From Lachnospiraceae bacterium (GTDB lineage Bacteria > Bacillota > Clostridia > Lachnospirales > Lachnospiraceae): 52,429 nt of DNA. The translations under genes and the position numbers were made by a program. Numbering within the stretch: position 1 is the first letter of the stretch; the number at the start of each line of letters is the position of its first letter. The notes beneath the pieces were generated by a model. The model made no database searches, was not told the origin of the DNA, and worked only from the letters and a program-made list of their open reading frames with translations. Positions 1 to 7,231 of the stretch are shown here, piece by piece. Location: assembly GCA_022790855.1 (NCBI GenBank), contig JAAVYA010000048.1, positions 1 to 52,429 of the forward strand. Direction: 5' to 3'.

Positions 1-75
1 AGCGTCATAAACCCGCCCGGTTTCATGCACTTTACGGGTCAGCTGGTTTAAGTTGTTGCTGCAGTAAAGGACTTT
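1..75 (-). pseudogene. MobC-like relaxosome protein fragment (continues past left edge)
   Basis: Reading leftward from an in-frame stop at 76-78, the minus strand encodes about 25 residues that include NNLNQLTRKVHETGR. This resembles the conserved NLNQ core of MobC accessory proteins of conjugative or mobilizable elements. There is no start codon between the stop and the motif, so the visible part is a decayed or truncated copy, or the middle of a broken gene running off the window. It points to an old mobile element at this edge. The match rests on memory of the motif only, so the assignment is moderate. Confidence 0.42.
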
Positions 76-163
76 TTAATCATATTCACAAAAAATTTAC
101 ATTTTATTGCCAAAAAATAGAGCCAGGAACCTGCTTTTTAGATTCCCGGCTCTATAACTCTGC

Positions 164-283
164 CTATGCGCTTCTATCGGCTTTCAACTGTTTGACTTCC
201 TCAAGAGAAAGTCCTGAAATATTAACGATTTCCTCTATAGCATATTTGCCAGCCGCCAACATACGGAGCGCAACTTCTTTCAT
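164..283 (-). pseudogene. C-terminal fragment of an Rpn/PD-(D/E)XK transposase-like nuclease
   Basis: A 39-residue reading frame begins MKEVALRMLAAGKYAIEE and continues NISGLSLEEVKQL before a TAG stop. Rpn-family recombination-promoting nucleases (PD-(D/E)XK putative transposases) end with this kind of helical tail, in which an ageing stretch of charged repeats leads to a GLSxEEV motif. Related residues in a neighbouring frame (about 284-345) suggest a frameshifted continuation. The catalytic domain is absent, so this is a relic. Such genes are numerous and often fragmented in Lachnospiraceae genomes. Confidence 0.55.
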
Positions 284-387
284 TCCATATAAGATTCTGC
301 TGCCTTTAGCAAGGCTGGGCTTTCAGAAGCATCCGGTCGCATAAAATGACGTTACTCTTCCTCATCCTTTCGATTTTGTAAGCCAAA

Positions 388-443
388 TCTTAATAAATCT
401 TAAGAGAACCTTGCAGGAAAATTTCAGATTCTATTGCTATGAT
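388..443 (+). promoter_or_regulatory. Candidate response-regulator direct repeat and -10 upstream of the envelope operon
   Basis: Two TCTTAA hexamers lie at 388-393 and 398-403, exactly 10 bp apart, as expected for tandem binding by an OmpR/PhoB-type regulator. TATGAT at 438-443 could serve as a -10 box with no good -35, which is usual for activator-dependent promoters. This is an inference from spacing; no regulator gene lies nearby. Confidence 0.35.
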
Positions 444-485
444 AATGCTATTCATTTGTACAGAAAGGAATAGCATTATATTTTT
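442..485 (+). terminator. 12-bp stem-loop plus T-run (terminator or attenuator)
   Basis: A perfect 12-bp inverted repeat (442-453 with 468-479) has a 14-nt loop and is followed by five T residues at 481-485. It lies between the candidate -10 and the glycosyltransferase start, so it could terminate or attenuate a leader transcript. It could equally end a transcript from the left. The left arm touches the -10 box, so an operator role is a further alternative. Confidence 0.45.
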
Positions 486-559
486 CAAAAAAATTGAAAC
501 ATTTCATTCCTCTTTATCGTTATAACTTATGAACATCATCATAGGAAAGGAGCTTGGCC

Positions 560-1582
560 ATGAAATATATTACATTTACTGTTCCCTGTTACAATTCAGA
601 AAGTTACATGGAACGTTGTATTGATACATTATTAAGCGGCGGCGAATCGGTAGAAATTATCATCGTAGACGACGGTTCCACAGACCGTACCGGAGAGATT
701 GCAGATCGCTACGCCAAAAACTACCCAACGATTGTAAAAGCCATCCACCAGGAAAACGGAGGGCACGGAGCCGGGGTCAACGCCGGGCTTCTCGCAGCCA
801 CCGGAACCTATTTCAAAGTCGTGGATTCCGACGACTGGCTGGATGAATTTGCCCTTCAATCCCTGCTAGAGCAGTTTCGCTGCTGGGAGGAAGAAACGAC
901 GCAGCCGGATCTTGTGATCTGCAATTATCTCTATGACCATTATTATGAAAATACGGTAAAGCGTATGTCCTACCGCAACGTATTTGCACCTGGGAAAATC
1001 TGCACCTGGCAGGAGATCCGGTCATTCCGTCCCTCCCAATACCTGGTGATGCATTCCCTGTGGTACCGCACGGATATTCTACGGCAGTCCGGCATCCGCC
1101 TGCCTAAGCATACCTTTTATGTGGACAATCTGTTTGCCAACCAGCCGCTGCCTTTCGTAAAGACCTTGTGCTATCTGAACCTGGATCTTTACCATTACTT
1201 TTTGGGACGTGACGACCAGTCGGTAAATGAAAAAGTCCTGATGAGCCGCATCGACCAGCAGATACGTGTCACAAAGCTGGTGGCCCTTTCCACAGACCTG
1301 GAAAAGCTGGCCCAGACGCAGCCGAAGCTGGCCCGTTATCTTACCAGGAACATCTCCATTATGATGTCCATTTCCTGTATCCACCTGCTGCTGATCGGTA
1401 CTCCCGAAGCCAAACAAAAACGGGAGAGTTTGTGGATGTACATCAAAACACACAATAAAAAACTATATCATGATTTAAAGCGCAAAACCATCAGCGGATT
1501 CACCTACCTTCCGGGAAAAATCGGAGACGCCCTGACATTATGCGGTTACCGTACCGCCAAGCGCATTTATCAGTTTAACTAA
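560..1582 (+). CDS. Family 2 glycosyltransferase
   Basis: A 340-residue GT-A fold glycosyltransferase of family 2, which moves a sugar from a nucleotide-sugar donor to a lipid or polysaccharide acceptor on the cytoplasmic face of the membrane. The N-terminal nucleotide-binding part shows VPCYNSE near residue 10 and VDDGSTDRTGE near residue 36, and the metal-binding DxD-like motif is DSDDW near residue 90. No membrane segments are obvious. The ATG at 560 is preferred to an in-frame TTG at 554 because AGGAAAGGAG ends 8 nt before it. It opens a three-gene plus-strand operon with a hydrolase and a UPF0104 membrane protein, which suggests work on an envelope glycolipid or teichoic-type polymer. 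The acceptor cannot be deduced from sequence. Confidence 0.85.
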   Translation: MKYITFTVPCYNSESYMERCIDTLLSGGESVEIIIVDDGSTDRTGEIADRYAKNYPTIVKAIHQENGGHGAGVNAGLLAATGTYFKVVDSDDWLDEFALQSLLEQFRCWEEETTQPDLVICNYLYDHYYENTVKRMSYRNVFAPGKICTWQEIRSFRPSQYLVMHSLWYRTDILRQSGIRLPKHTFYVDNLFANQPLPFVKTLCYLNLDLYHYFLGRDDQSVNEKVLMSRIDQQIRVTKLVALSTDLEKLAQTQPKLARYLTRNISIMMSISCIHLLLIGTPEAKQKRESLWMYIKTHNKKLYHDLKRKTISGFTYLPGKIGDALTLCGYRTAKRIYQFN

Positions 1583-1671
1583 CGAACTATTTTATCCTGC
1601 CGGACGCTGCCTGCAGCCGTCTCCAGGATAAATACGCACCACGAAAGAGCTTGCAAGAAGGAGTATACGTT

Positions 1672-2250
1672 ATGGAAAAAATATATTTTGCTTTGGTTGA
1701 CACCCCAGGGTTCTTTGCCTCCATCATCCGAAAAACCATTGGCATTTCTTACGTCCATGTGGCCATTGGATTGGACCGCAATCTGGATCAGGCTTACAGT
1801 ATAGGCAGGAGAAATCCTTTCATTCCATTGATCGCTGGATTTGAGCAGGAACGTCTTTCTGCTATCCACCGGGCTTTTCCTACGGCAAGGTATAAGGTGG
1901 TAAGTCTGGAATGTACCTCCTGGCAAAAAGCTGCCATCACCGCCCAGCTGAAAGACTGCTATGACCGCCGCTTCCGGTATCACTACTGTATTCTGGGCCT
2001 GCCCTTTTTACTGCTGAACATCCCCTTTTACCAAAAACGCCATTTTACATGCTCTTCCTTTGTGGCCAAATTGCTGTCGGAGAACGGCATCCACCTTTTT
2101 GATAAACATTTTTCCCTGGTAACGCCCCGGGATTTCTACGAATTGCCTCAAACGAAAATAATATACGAAGGTTCTCTTGCAACATTCCTGCATTTGAGCT
2201 ATCATAATACATGTAAATCTACACGATGGGAGACCTTGTATGAATCGTAA
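1672..2250 (+). CDS. YiiX/YebB-like permuted papain-fold hydrolase
   Basis: A 192-residue protein resembling the YaeF/YiiX branch of the NlpC/P60 superfamily, in which the papain-like fold is circularly permuted so the histidine precedes the cysteine. The candidate catalytic pair is His in SYVHVAIG near residue 26 and Cys in HFTCSSFVAKLL near residue 125. Family members are thought to act on amide or thioester bonds in lipids or peptides, but few have been assayed. There is no signal peptide. The ATG at 1672 follows AGAAGGAG at a good distance; an upstream in-frame start lacks a binding site. Its last 11 bases overlap the next gene, which indicates translational coupling and a shared pathway. 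Confidence 0.62.
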   Translation: MEKIYFALVDTPGFFASIIRKTIGISYVHVAIGLDRNLDQAYSIGRRNPFIPLIAGFEQERLSAIHRAFPTARYKVVSLECTSWQKAAITAQLKDCYDRRFRYHYCILGLPFLLLNIPFYQKRHFTCSSFVAKLLSENGIHLFDKHFSLVTPRDFYELPQTKIIYEGSLATFLHLSYHNTCKSTRWETLYES

Positions 2251-3304
2251 AAATATATTGAGCGCCGGCCTGTTTTTGGCCCTGATGCTTTTAACCTTTT
2301 ACACTATTTTTCATGGAAACGATATGGAATACGTATGGCAGACAGTCAAGAAGCTTCATCCTGTTTATCTGGCCCTTGCCATTTGCACCGGATTTTTCTT
2401 TGTATCTGCGGAAGGGCTGATGATCTGGTATTTGCTTCGGGCCTTAAAATGCCGAACGAATCCCTTTTCCTGTATCAGATATTCCTTTATCGGATTTTTC
2501 TATTCCGGAATTACACCCTCCGCCACCGGCGGACAGCCTATGCAGCTTTACTATATGAAGAAATCCGGTCTTCGGATTGCAGACAGCACGGTAGTTCTTA
2601 TGACGGTAGCTTTGATCTATAAGCTGGTGCTTGTCCTCATTGGCATTGGAATCGTGATTTTTTGGTATCCGTCCCTTTGCCTGTATTTGAAAAACTACCT
2701 TTACTTGTACTATCTGGGTCTTTTTTTGAATACCGCCCTGGTAGCGGCTCTTTTATTTATCATGATCAGCCCCAGATGCTTCCGCAATCTTGTATCCACC
2801 GGAGAAAAACTCCTGCAGAAGCTTCATATTTTGAGGCCTTCTGCTACCAGAAGACAGAAATTATTTGAAATGGCGGACAGCTATCACGAAGCCGTTGTTT
2901 TCTTTTTACAGCATAAACGCCATATTGCCGTTGTGACTGCCTTTACCTTTGTGCAACGCTTTTCCGTATTCTTCTTGACCTGGCTGATTTATAAGGGCAT
3001 GGGCTTATCCGGCCATTCTATGATGGCTGTTATCATGATTCAGGCTACGGTATACATTGCCGTGGATATGCTTCCTCTTCCAGGAGCCCAGGGTATTACG
3101 GAGCTTATGTACAAAACCGTCTATTCCATCATTTTCCCGGGAGCTTTCCTAACCGCTTCCATGTGCGTCACAAGAAGCATCAACTTCTATTTGCTTTTAA
3201 TTGTAAGCGCACTGATTGCCGCCGGATCCTCCTTGTTGGGACGTCGGGCAGTTGCAAAAAAACAGCCTGGCAGCAGCCGCGCCCTTTCGGATACCGTCTC
3301 TTGA
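2240..3304 (+). CDS. UPF0104/lysylphosphatidylglycerol synthase-type flippase-like membrane protein
   Basis: A 354-residue integral membrane protein with about eight hydrophobic segments and the family feature SGITPSATGGQPMQ near residues 90-105, typical of the UPF0104 (LPG_synthase_TM) domain. It lacks the soluble C-terminal aminoacyl-transferase domain of full MprF, so it is the membrane-only form, whose members are suspected lipid flippases or carriers. GGGAG precedes the ATG by 7 nt. As third gene of the glycosyltransferase operon it could move the product of that enzyme across the membrane. The C-terminus is basic and ends in a short hydrophilic tail. The substrate is unknown. Confidence 0.8.
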   Translation: MNRKNILSAGLFLALMLLTFYTIFHGNDMEYVWQTVKKLHPVYLALAICTGFFFVSAEGLMIWYLLRALKCRTNPFSCIRYSFIGFFYSGITPSATGGQPMQLYYMKKSGLRIADSTVVLMTVALIYKLVLVLIGIGIVIFWYPSLCLYLKNYLYLYYLGLFLNTALVAALLFIMISPRCFRNLVSTGEKLLQKLHILRPSATRRQKLFEMADSYHEAVVFFLQHKRHIAVVTAFTFVQRFSVFFLTWLIYKGMGLSGHSMMAVIMIQATVYIAVDMLPLPGAQGITELMYKTVYSIIFPGAFLTASMCVTRSINFYLLLIVSALIAAGSSLLGRRAVAKKQPGSSRALSDTVS

Positions 3305-3378
3305 GACGTCTGTCCCCTTATCGAGTTTTATCCAAAAATGGGCCGCCTGCTGCCATCTCAGCGATACGCTCGTTACTC

Positions 3379-3406
3379 GGGGAGCCCTGTTCCAAAACAG
3401 CTCCCC
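3379..3406. terminator. Stem-loop between convergent genes
   Basis: GGGGAG plus CTGTT pairs with AACAG plus CTCCCC around a CCAA loop, with a two-base bulge. It sits between the end of the UPF0104 gene and the end of the convergent peptidoglycan-binding gene, where a bidirectional terminator is expected. Neither side has a clear T-run, so the call is tentative. Confidence 0.4.
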
Positions 3407-3427
3407 TCCTTCTATCCGAATCATTCT

Positions 3428-4021
3428 CTAATACAATTCCGCAATCCGTGTCACCGCCACATAAATCTCCGAAATTTTATACCATGTGGTATAATCGATG
3501 ACACCTGTCACCGGCAGTCCAAAAACCGACTGGAAATTCTCCACCGCCCTGCGGGTTGCCGGTCCATAGATGCCGTCGGGCGTGATCGTAGGAATTGACG
3601 TATACACCTGTGCAATCCTGGCCAATTGTTCCTGGATCTGGCGCACCTTGTCGCCGCTGGACCCTACCTGGAGGTTCTCTCTGGGCCAGGAAGCCGGAAT
3701 TCCGGAAATCTCCTCCGCCTCATTGATGTACATACTGTTTCCATAATAATACCGCAGTATTTCTATGGCTGAATATCCCTGATCCCCTAGAAATTTGGAA
3801 CCCCACTGGCTGAGCCAGTTGGGACAGCTCACCCGCTCCCCGTCACAGTATTGTGTCAGGATTGGCTGCTTTACATTGGGCCTGGATAAGTAATTTGCAA
3901 ACATCTCATCCACGATCAAGGATATATTTTCAAAAATATTCCTGCCGTAAATCCACTTGTGGTCAAAGGCGGTAGAGGAGGTAATCGTAAAATTATAGCC
4001 TCTGTTCCGATACCACTCCGT
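3428..4021 (-). pseudogene. 3' half of a spore-type peptidoglycan-binding protein, separated from its 5' half
   Basis: About 195 codons are open on the minus strand. They begin TEWYRNRGYNF near 4021 and include ILTQYCDGERVSCPNWLSQWG, a PGYS-like AIEILRYYYG block, then a C-terminal peptidoglycan_binding_1 domain (VGSSGDKVRQIQEQL ... TPDGIYGPATRRAVENFQ) and the ending VAVTRIAELY. Lachnospiraceae carry longer homologs in which a large N-terminal region (repeats and a SpoIID-like stretch) precedes this part. Here no upstream half is present: the frame runs straight into the recombinase gene at about 4021. The reading frame has no stops, so the loss is recent or the two halves are rejoined by excision of the element. 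The 5' half was not found elsewhere in this window. Confidence 0.72.
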
Positions 4022-5726
4022 TACCGGTGATTCGGGACTTGGGCAAAAATTCTTCCAGGCTGATTTTAAAGCGGATTATTACCGTTTCTTTGGTGATATC
4101 AATGCGTTCCATCACTTTATTTACCAATACCCGTTTTGTGGATGTATCGGCAAATAAAAACATTTCTTGCCATGTGGGTATTTTTTTTTCGATATCTTCC
4201 CACTCCTTTGGAGTAACAGCCGTATTCTGCAAAACAGTCTCTTTTTCCTGCACAATTTCTATTTGCTTTTTTTCTTTCTCTTTTTGCACATCAATGTTAC
4301 GGACCAAGTCCTCCAAGGTAAGGGGATATGCTCCGGTCATAGCGTCCGGGATATGTTCTTCCATGACGCTGATATTGCTTTTAATCTTTTCAAGTTCTTT
4401 TCTTGCCGTTTCTAAATCATGTTCTTTTCTTTTTCGTTCCTTATTGTTATGCTCGGCAATCTGCAAAAGCATATCTTCGCTCCCCTGCAATTTTCCCACA
4501 TACTCTGCTAAAATCTCATATATGATCGGTTCCACCACATCCGCCCTGTATTGTTTTGTCTGATCATGGGGAACGCCCTGATATGCGTTCTGGCATTTAT
4601 AAATCGCCGTCCTGCTCATCCTGCGCTCTCCGGTTCCCTTGATCGTCCAATAATTGTATTTACTTCCGTTCACCATTTTACAGCCGCAATATCCGCAGTG
4701 GAGAATGTCTACCAAAGACAGCATACCGTCATTGCGCCTGATCACCGTTACCTTTTGATTTTTCGATGACCTCTTATAGTGACTGCTTCGTGTTTCCCGT
4801 TTCTGCTGTACCTTCTGCCATGTGTCCTCATCAACAATGACAAGCTTAGGATCCGCCTTTTTGGAAAGAACCCAACTTTCACTGTCCAGGCTGCGGCGTC
4901 TGCCATTTTGGCTTTCTCTGCGGTTATACGCGGTATAGCCCGCATAAATTGGGTTTGTCAAAATACTGGTAATCGTTCCGCCTTTCCAAACGCCATTTGG
5001 AGCGAGGTTTTTATACCGCTCCTCATTATTCAGGATGCTTGCAATTTTGGCAGAGCCATATTCTTTCTGCAAAGACAGTTCATAAATATGTACGACGGCC
5101 TCCGCCTGCCGGGGCTGGATCACCAAGTGTTTTAAAGCTCGTCCATGCTTGCTGATTTCGCCGGATCGTTCTAGCACATATCCATATGGCGCTTTTCCGC
5201 CCATAAATTTTCCTGACTGAACTAATTTTTTTGCGGTGTCTTTCACCCGCATTCCTGTGTCTGCGCTGCTTTTTTGGGCATTTCCATATCTCAAAGCCAA
5301 CATCATCTGCCCCATGATATCATTATTTTCCGGTGAAATGCATCCATCCTTTACGGTATAGATATCTACCCCCAGACTTTTTAAGGACATAATGTAACCG
5401 CCGATTTCCCACATTCTGCGCCCGATCCGGTCGTCTTTATATACTACCAAAACGTCATATTCCCCATTGGCCGCATCTCGATGGGCTTCCTGTAATATCT
5501 CGCGGTCTGCCACAGAATTTTTATATCCGCTGACGCCCCCTTCAAAATATTCTTTCTCATCTAAGAGCCAATCCGGATGTGTTTTCACATATTCTAAAAC
5601 AATCTGCCTCTGCACCGTCAAATCCCCGTCCGATTCTAATTGCTGTTCGGAGCTGACACGCAATAGCATTCTGACGCGCCTCTTGCGCGTATCTTTATCT
5701 GAAGGCAAATGCTTGTTTCCCATCAT
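3993..5726 (-). CDS. Large serine recombinase (site-specific integrase)
   Basis: A 577-residue large serine recombinase. The N-terminal resolvase domain (about 18-165) has the nucleophile in LLRVSSEQQ near residue 25 and the conserved DDRIGRR near 100. A recombinase domain follows (PYGYVLE near 185 to TNPIYAGY near 285), then a zinc ribbon with CGYCGC near 365 and a later Cys (YKCQNA near 400), and a coiled coil (about 430-500). These enzymes integrate and excise phages, transposons and skin-type elements at att sites. TAGGAGA precedes the first ATG by 7 nt. Its last codons (3993-4021) overlap the disrupted peptidoglycan-binding gene, so the crossover site lies at its own 3' end. A 71-residue gene lies 11 nt upstream on the same strand. 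Confidence 0.93.
   Translation of the reverse strand: MMGNKHLPSDKDTRKRRVRMLLRVSSEQQLESDGDLTVQRQIVLEYVKTHPDWLLDEKEYFEGGVSGYKNSVADREILQEAHRDAANGEYDVLVVYKDDRIGRRMWEIGGYIMSLKSLGVDIYTVKDGCISPENNDIMGQMMLALRYGNAQKSSADTGMRVKDTAKKLVQSGKFMGGKAPYGYVLERSGEISKHGRALKHLVIQPRQAEAVVHIYELSLQKEYGSAKIASILNNEERYKNLAPNGVWKGGTITSILTNPIYAGYTAYNRRESQNGRRRSLDSESWVLSKKADPKLVIVDEDTWQKVQQKRETRSSHYKRSSKNQKVTVIRRNDGMLSLVDILHCGYCGCKMVNGSKYNYWTIKGTGERRMSRTAIYKCQNAYQGVPHDQTKQYRADVVEPIIYEILAEYVGKLQGSEDMLLQIAEHNNKERKRKEHDLETARKELEKIKSNISVMEEHIPDAMTGAYPLTLEDLVRNIDVQKEKEKKQIEIVQEKETVLQNTAVTPKEWEDIEKKIPTWQEMFLFADTSTKRVLVNKVMERIDITKETVIIRFKISLEEFLPKSRITGNGVVSEQRL
4010..4032. other. Candidate attachment-site junction of the recombinase element
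   Basis: On the minus strand the peptidoglycan-binding frame (codons for TEWYR) starts to match its family at about 4021, while sequence upstream belongs to the recombinase tail. The crossover must therefore be close to 4015-4025. The matching half site on the far side of the element was not recognised between 5,953 and 7,232, so the core dinucleotide cannot be stated. Confidence 0.4.
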
Positions 5727-5737
5727 ATCTCATTCTC

Positions 5738-5953
5738 CTACCTATGCCTGCCACTTTGTTCTTCAAGGAAATTTTCAAACACGTTCTGATCACGCTTAAA
5801 AAATTTCGCCATATGTTCCTGAAGAAGACCTGTGAGAATATCTTTTACTTCTTTTTTTATCGTCTCCTCCTCTTCCAATCCTTCCGGAAATTCCAGTATC
5901 AACTGTATCCCATTTTGTTCCCGCTCCAGGCGTTTGCAGCCTTCTTGATCCAT
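5738..5953 (-). CDS. Small acidic helical protein upstream of the recombinase
   Basis: A 71-residue protein, rich in Glu and Lys, predicted mostly helical, with LEEEETIKKEVKDILTGLL in its centre. AGGAGAAG ends 3 nt before the ATG. It ends 11 nt before the recombinase start and is clearly co-transcribed with it. I do not recognise the family. By position it could be a recombination directionality factor or another regulator of the integrase, but it has no visible DNA-binding motif. The ribosome binding site and tight spacing support it as a real gene. Confidence 0.6.
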   Translation of the reverse strand: MDQEGCKRLEREQNGIQLILEFPEGLEEEETIKKEVKDILTGLLQEHMAKFFKRDQNVFENFLEEQSGRHR

Positions 5954-6167
5954 AGGCTTCTCCTGTTGTTTTTCCTTATCCTATTCCTATTTAGAAACAG
6001 CTTGTCGTATTCGGAAACATTTTTGGAACGAAGGGCATCCATATTAACACTAAAAACTCCGAAAGGGGTGCAACTTAGATATTTTGTAGGTGTTGAAAAG
6101 ACCAGGAAGAATTTTATATGTCTCTCACTTGAACATGAGGCCCTATTGCATAACAATATAAAAAGTG

Positions 6168-6195
6168 TTGCTATTTTCATAAATCTTGCTATAAT
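6168..6195 (+). promoter_or_regulatory. Sigma-A promoter of the decayed DUF262/HEPN genes
   Basis: TTGCTA at 6168-6173 and TATAAT at 6190-6195 are separated by 16 nt, followed about 50 nt later by the DUF262 start. The 290-nt stretch from 5954 holds little else: it is AT-rich and no intact gene was seen on either strand. Confidence 0.65.
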
Positions 6196-6244
6196 AAAAA
6201 AATGGTTACATGAAGTGAAAATTTGTATTATAGAGAGGAAAAGT

Positions 6245-6619
6245 ATGGCAATAGAAAATCTAATTGAAAATGTAGATAGTCAAATAATAAAAATCAGAAC
6301 AAAAAGTTTAGATGTTTCATTTAATGAATTGTATGATATGTATAAAAATAATGAATTGACTATTTCGCCAGACTATCAAAGACTCTTTAGATGGGAGGAA
6401 GAAAAGCAGTCACGTTTTGTAAAATCACTAATTTTAGAAATGCCTGTTCCACCAATTTTTGTTATAGAGACAGATGATGGGGTTTATGAGTTAATTGATG
6501 ATAATCAAATGAAATATGGCGCAGAACTTCAATCATATAAGACAGGAAGCGTCAATGGAGTAAAAACAAGAATAACGCTGTTTACGGAAGGAGTGAATAA
6601 AATTCTTGACGGCAGATGA
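6245..6619 (+). pseudogene. DUF262 (GmrSD-like) protein with a large internal deletion
   Basis: The first 75 or so residues match the start of DUF262 (ParB-like nuclease/NTPase) proteins: SFNELYDMYKNNELTISPDYQRLFRWEEEKQSRF, then SLILEMPVPPIFV and DGVYELID. In intact relatives YELID continues GxQRL, the catalytic region; here it jumps to DNQMKYGAEL and the short tail SVNGVKTRITLF. The protein is 124 residues where relatives have about 350-400. Promoter, ribosome binding site (GAGAGGAAAAG) and frame are intact, so the deletion is internal and in frame. DUF262 proteins act in restriction of modified or foreign DNA. This copy should be inactive. Confidence 0.68.
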
Positions 6620-6916
6620 ATTGAGAGCGGCTCTTGAAGTAGAGTTAGCCTGGAGACAAGAGGAACTTGCCTTTTTCAAGAATCAATTAAACGAGATTGC
6701 AAAAGAAAACAAAAATAAGTATAGAAAAAGTTTAGTATTAATATTGTACTCACAGATTGTCAAAATGATATTGACGCATTGGTAAATCGAAGAAACTCAA
6801 TAGCCCATGGAAATTTTCGTTCAGGAGTGACAGAAAAAGAATTTTCTAATTGGGAAACTAAAGTTTCTGAAATTTTGTCAACCGTAACAAGATTGCTTAA
6901 GGAAATTCTTCATTGA
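6606..6916 (+). pseudogene. MAE_28990-type HEPN protein with internal deletion and frameshift
   Basis: A TTG start at 6606, preceded by GGAAGGAG, opens a frame reading ADELRAALEVELAWRQEELAFFKNQL, the usual start of HEPN-like nucleases of the MAE_28990/MAE_18760 group. It breaks after VLILYS. A second frame from about 6755 continues DIDALVNRRNSIAHGNF, containing the HEPN RxxxxH-type motif (RRNSIAHG), and ends STVTRLLKEILH. About half of the usual 220 residues are missing. Genes of this kind are regularly placed directly after DUF262 genes, as here, so this was a two-gene defence-type unit. The start overlaps the DUF262 stop. Confidence 0.62.
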
Positions 6917-7021
6917 GTTTTCTTCTGGAATTGCTGCGCCTTCTAATATCCCAATGATATAATACATTTTATATTCGGGGATTCGGTCTAATAATTGAAT
7001 AGCCAATTCTTTAGTACTCAT
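6878..7021 (-). pseudogene. Antitoxin-like N-terminal fragment, 47 residues
   Basis: An ATG at 7021 with a near-perfect AAGGAGGTT site 7 nt upstream opens a frame MSTKELAIQLLDRIPEYK followed by MYYIIGILEGAAIPEE. This is the N-terminal dimerisation-like segment seen in small Lachnospiraceae antitoxins (often 70-90 residues). After IPEE the frame runs antisense into the end of the HEPN relic and stops at 6878, so the true C-terminus was lost at the junction. An AT-rich stretch at 7040-7075 contains TTGACA and TATAAT-like boxes. It may still be transcribed; no cognate toxin is present. Confidence 0.5.
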
Positions 7022-7103
7022 AAATTCAACCTCCTTATACGCTTACTTTATTATATAATGTCAAGAAAAAAACTGAAAAATGAATACTCAAATCACTATA
7101 AAT

Positions 7104-7149
7104 GAACCCCGCCGCAAGCTACGTAATATCAAGCTTGCAGCGGGGGTTC
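7104..7149. terminator. Strong stem-loop ending the opp operon
   Basis: GAACCCCGC plus GCAAGCT pairs with AGCTTGC plus GCGGGGGTTC across an 11-nt loop, giving about 16 bp with one mismatch. It lies 83 nt beyond the oppF stop and before the antitoxin relic. It can work in both directions, although the T-runs are weak. Confidence 0.65.
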
Positions 7150-7231
7150 GGACTTTCACGGCATTCGTCAAATCTCCATAGAAACATGGCCATTTTCCTC
7201 ATTCCCCAGAGAAATGCACGACCGGCCTCTC

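Noticed and set aside
4027..4563. 178-codon plus-strand frame opposite the recombinase
   Set aside because: It is antisense to a well-supported coiled-coil region; the run of Phe, Leu and Ser is the complement of Lys/Glu-rich codons. No binding site or family match.
5744..6619. Long plus-strand frame joining antisense recombinase-neighbour sequence to DUF262
   Set aside because: Only the part from the ATG at 6245 matches DUF262 and has a promoter and ribosome binding site; the upstream part is rich in Phe/Leu and antisense to the 71-residue gene.
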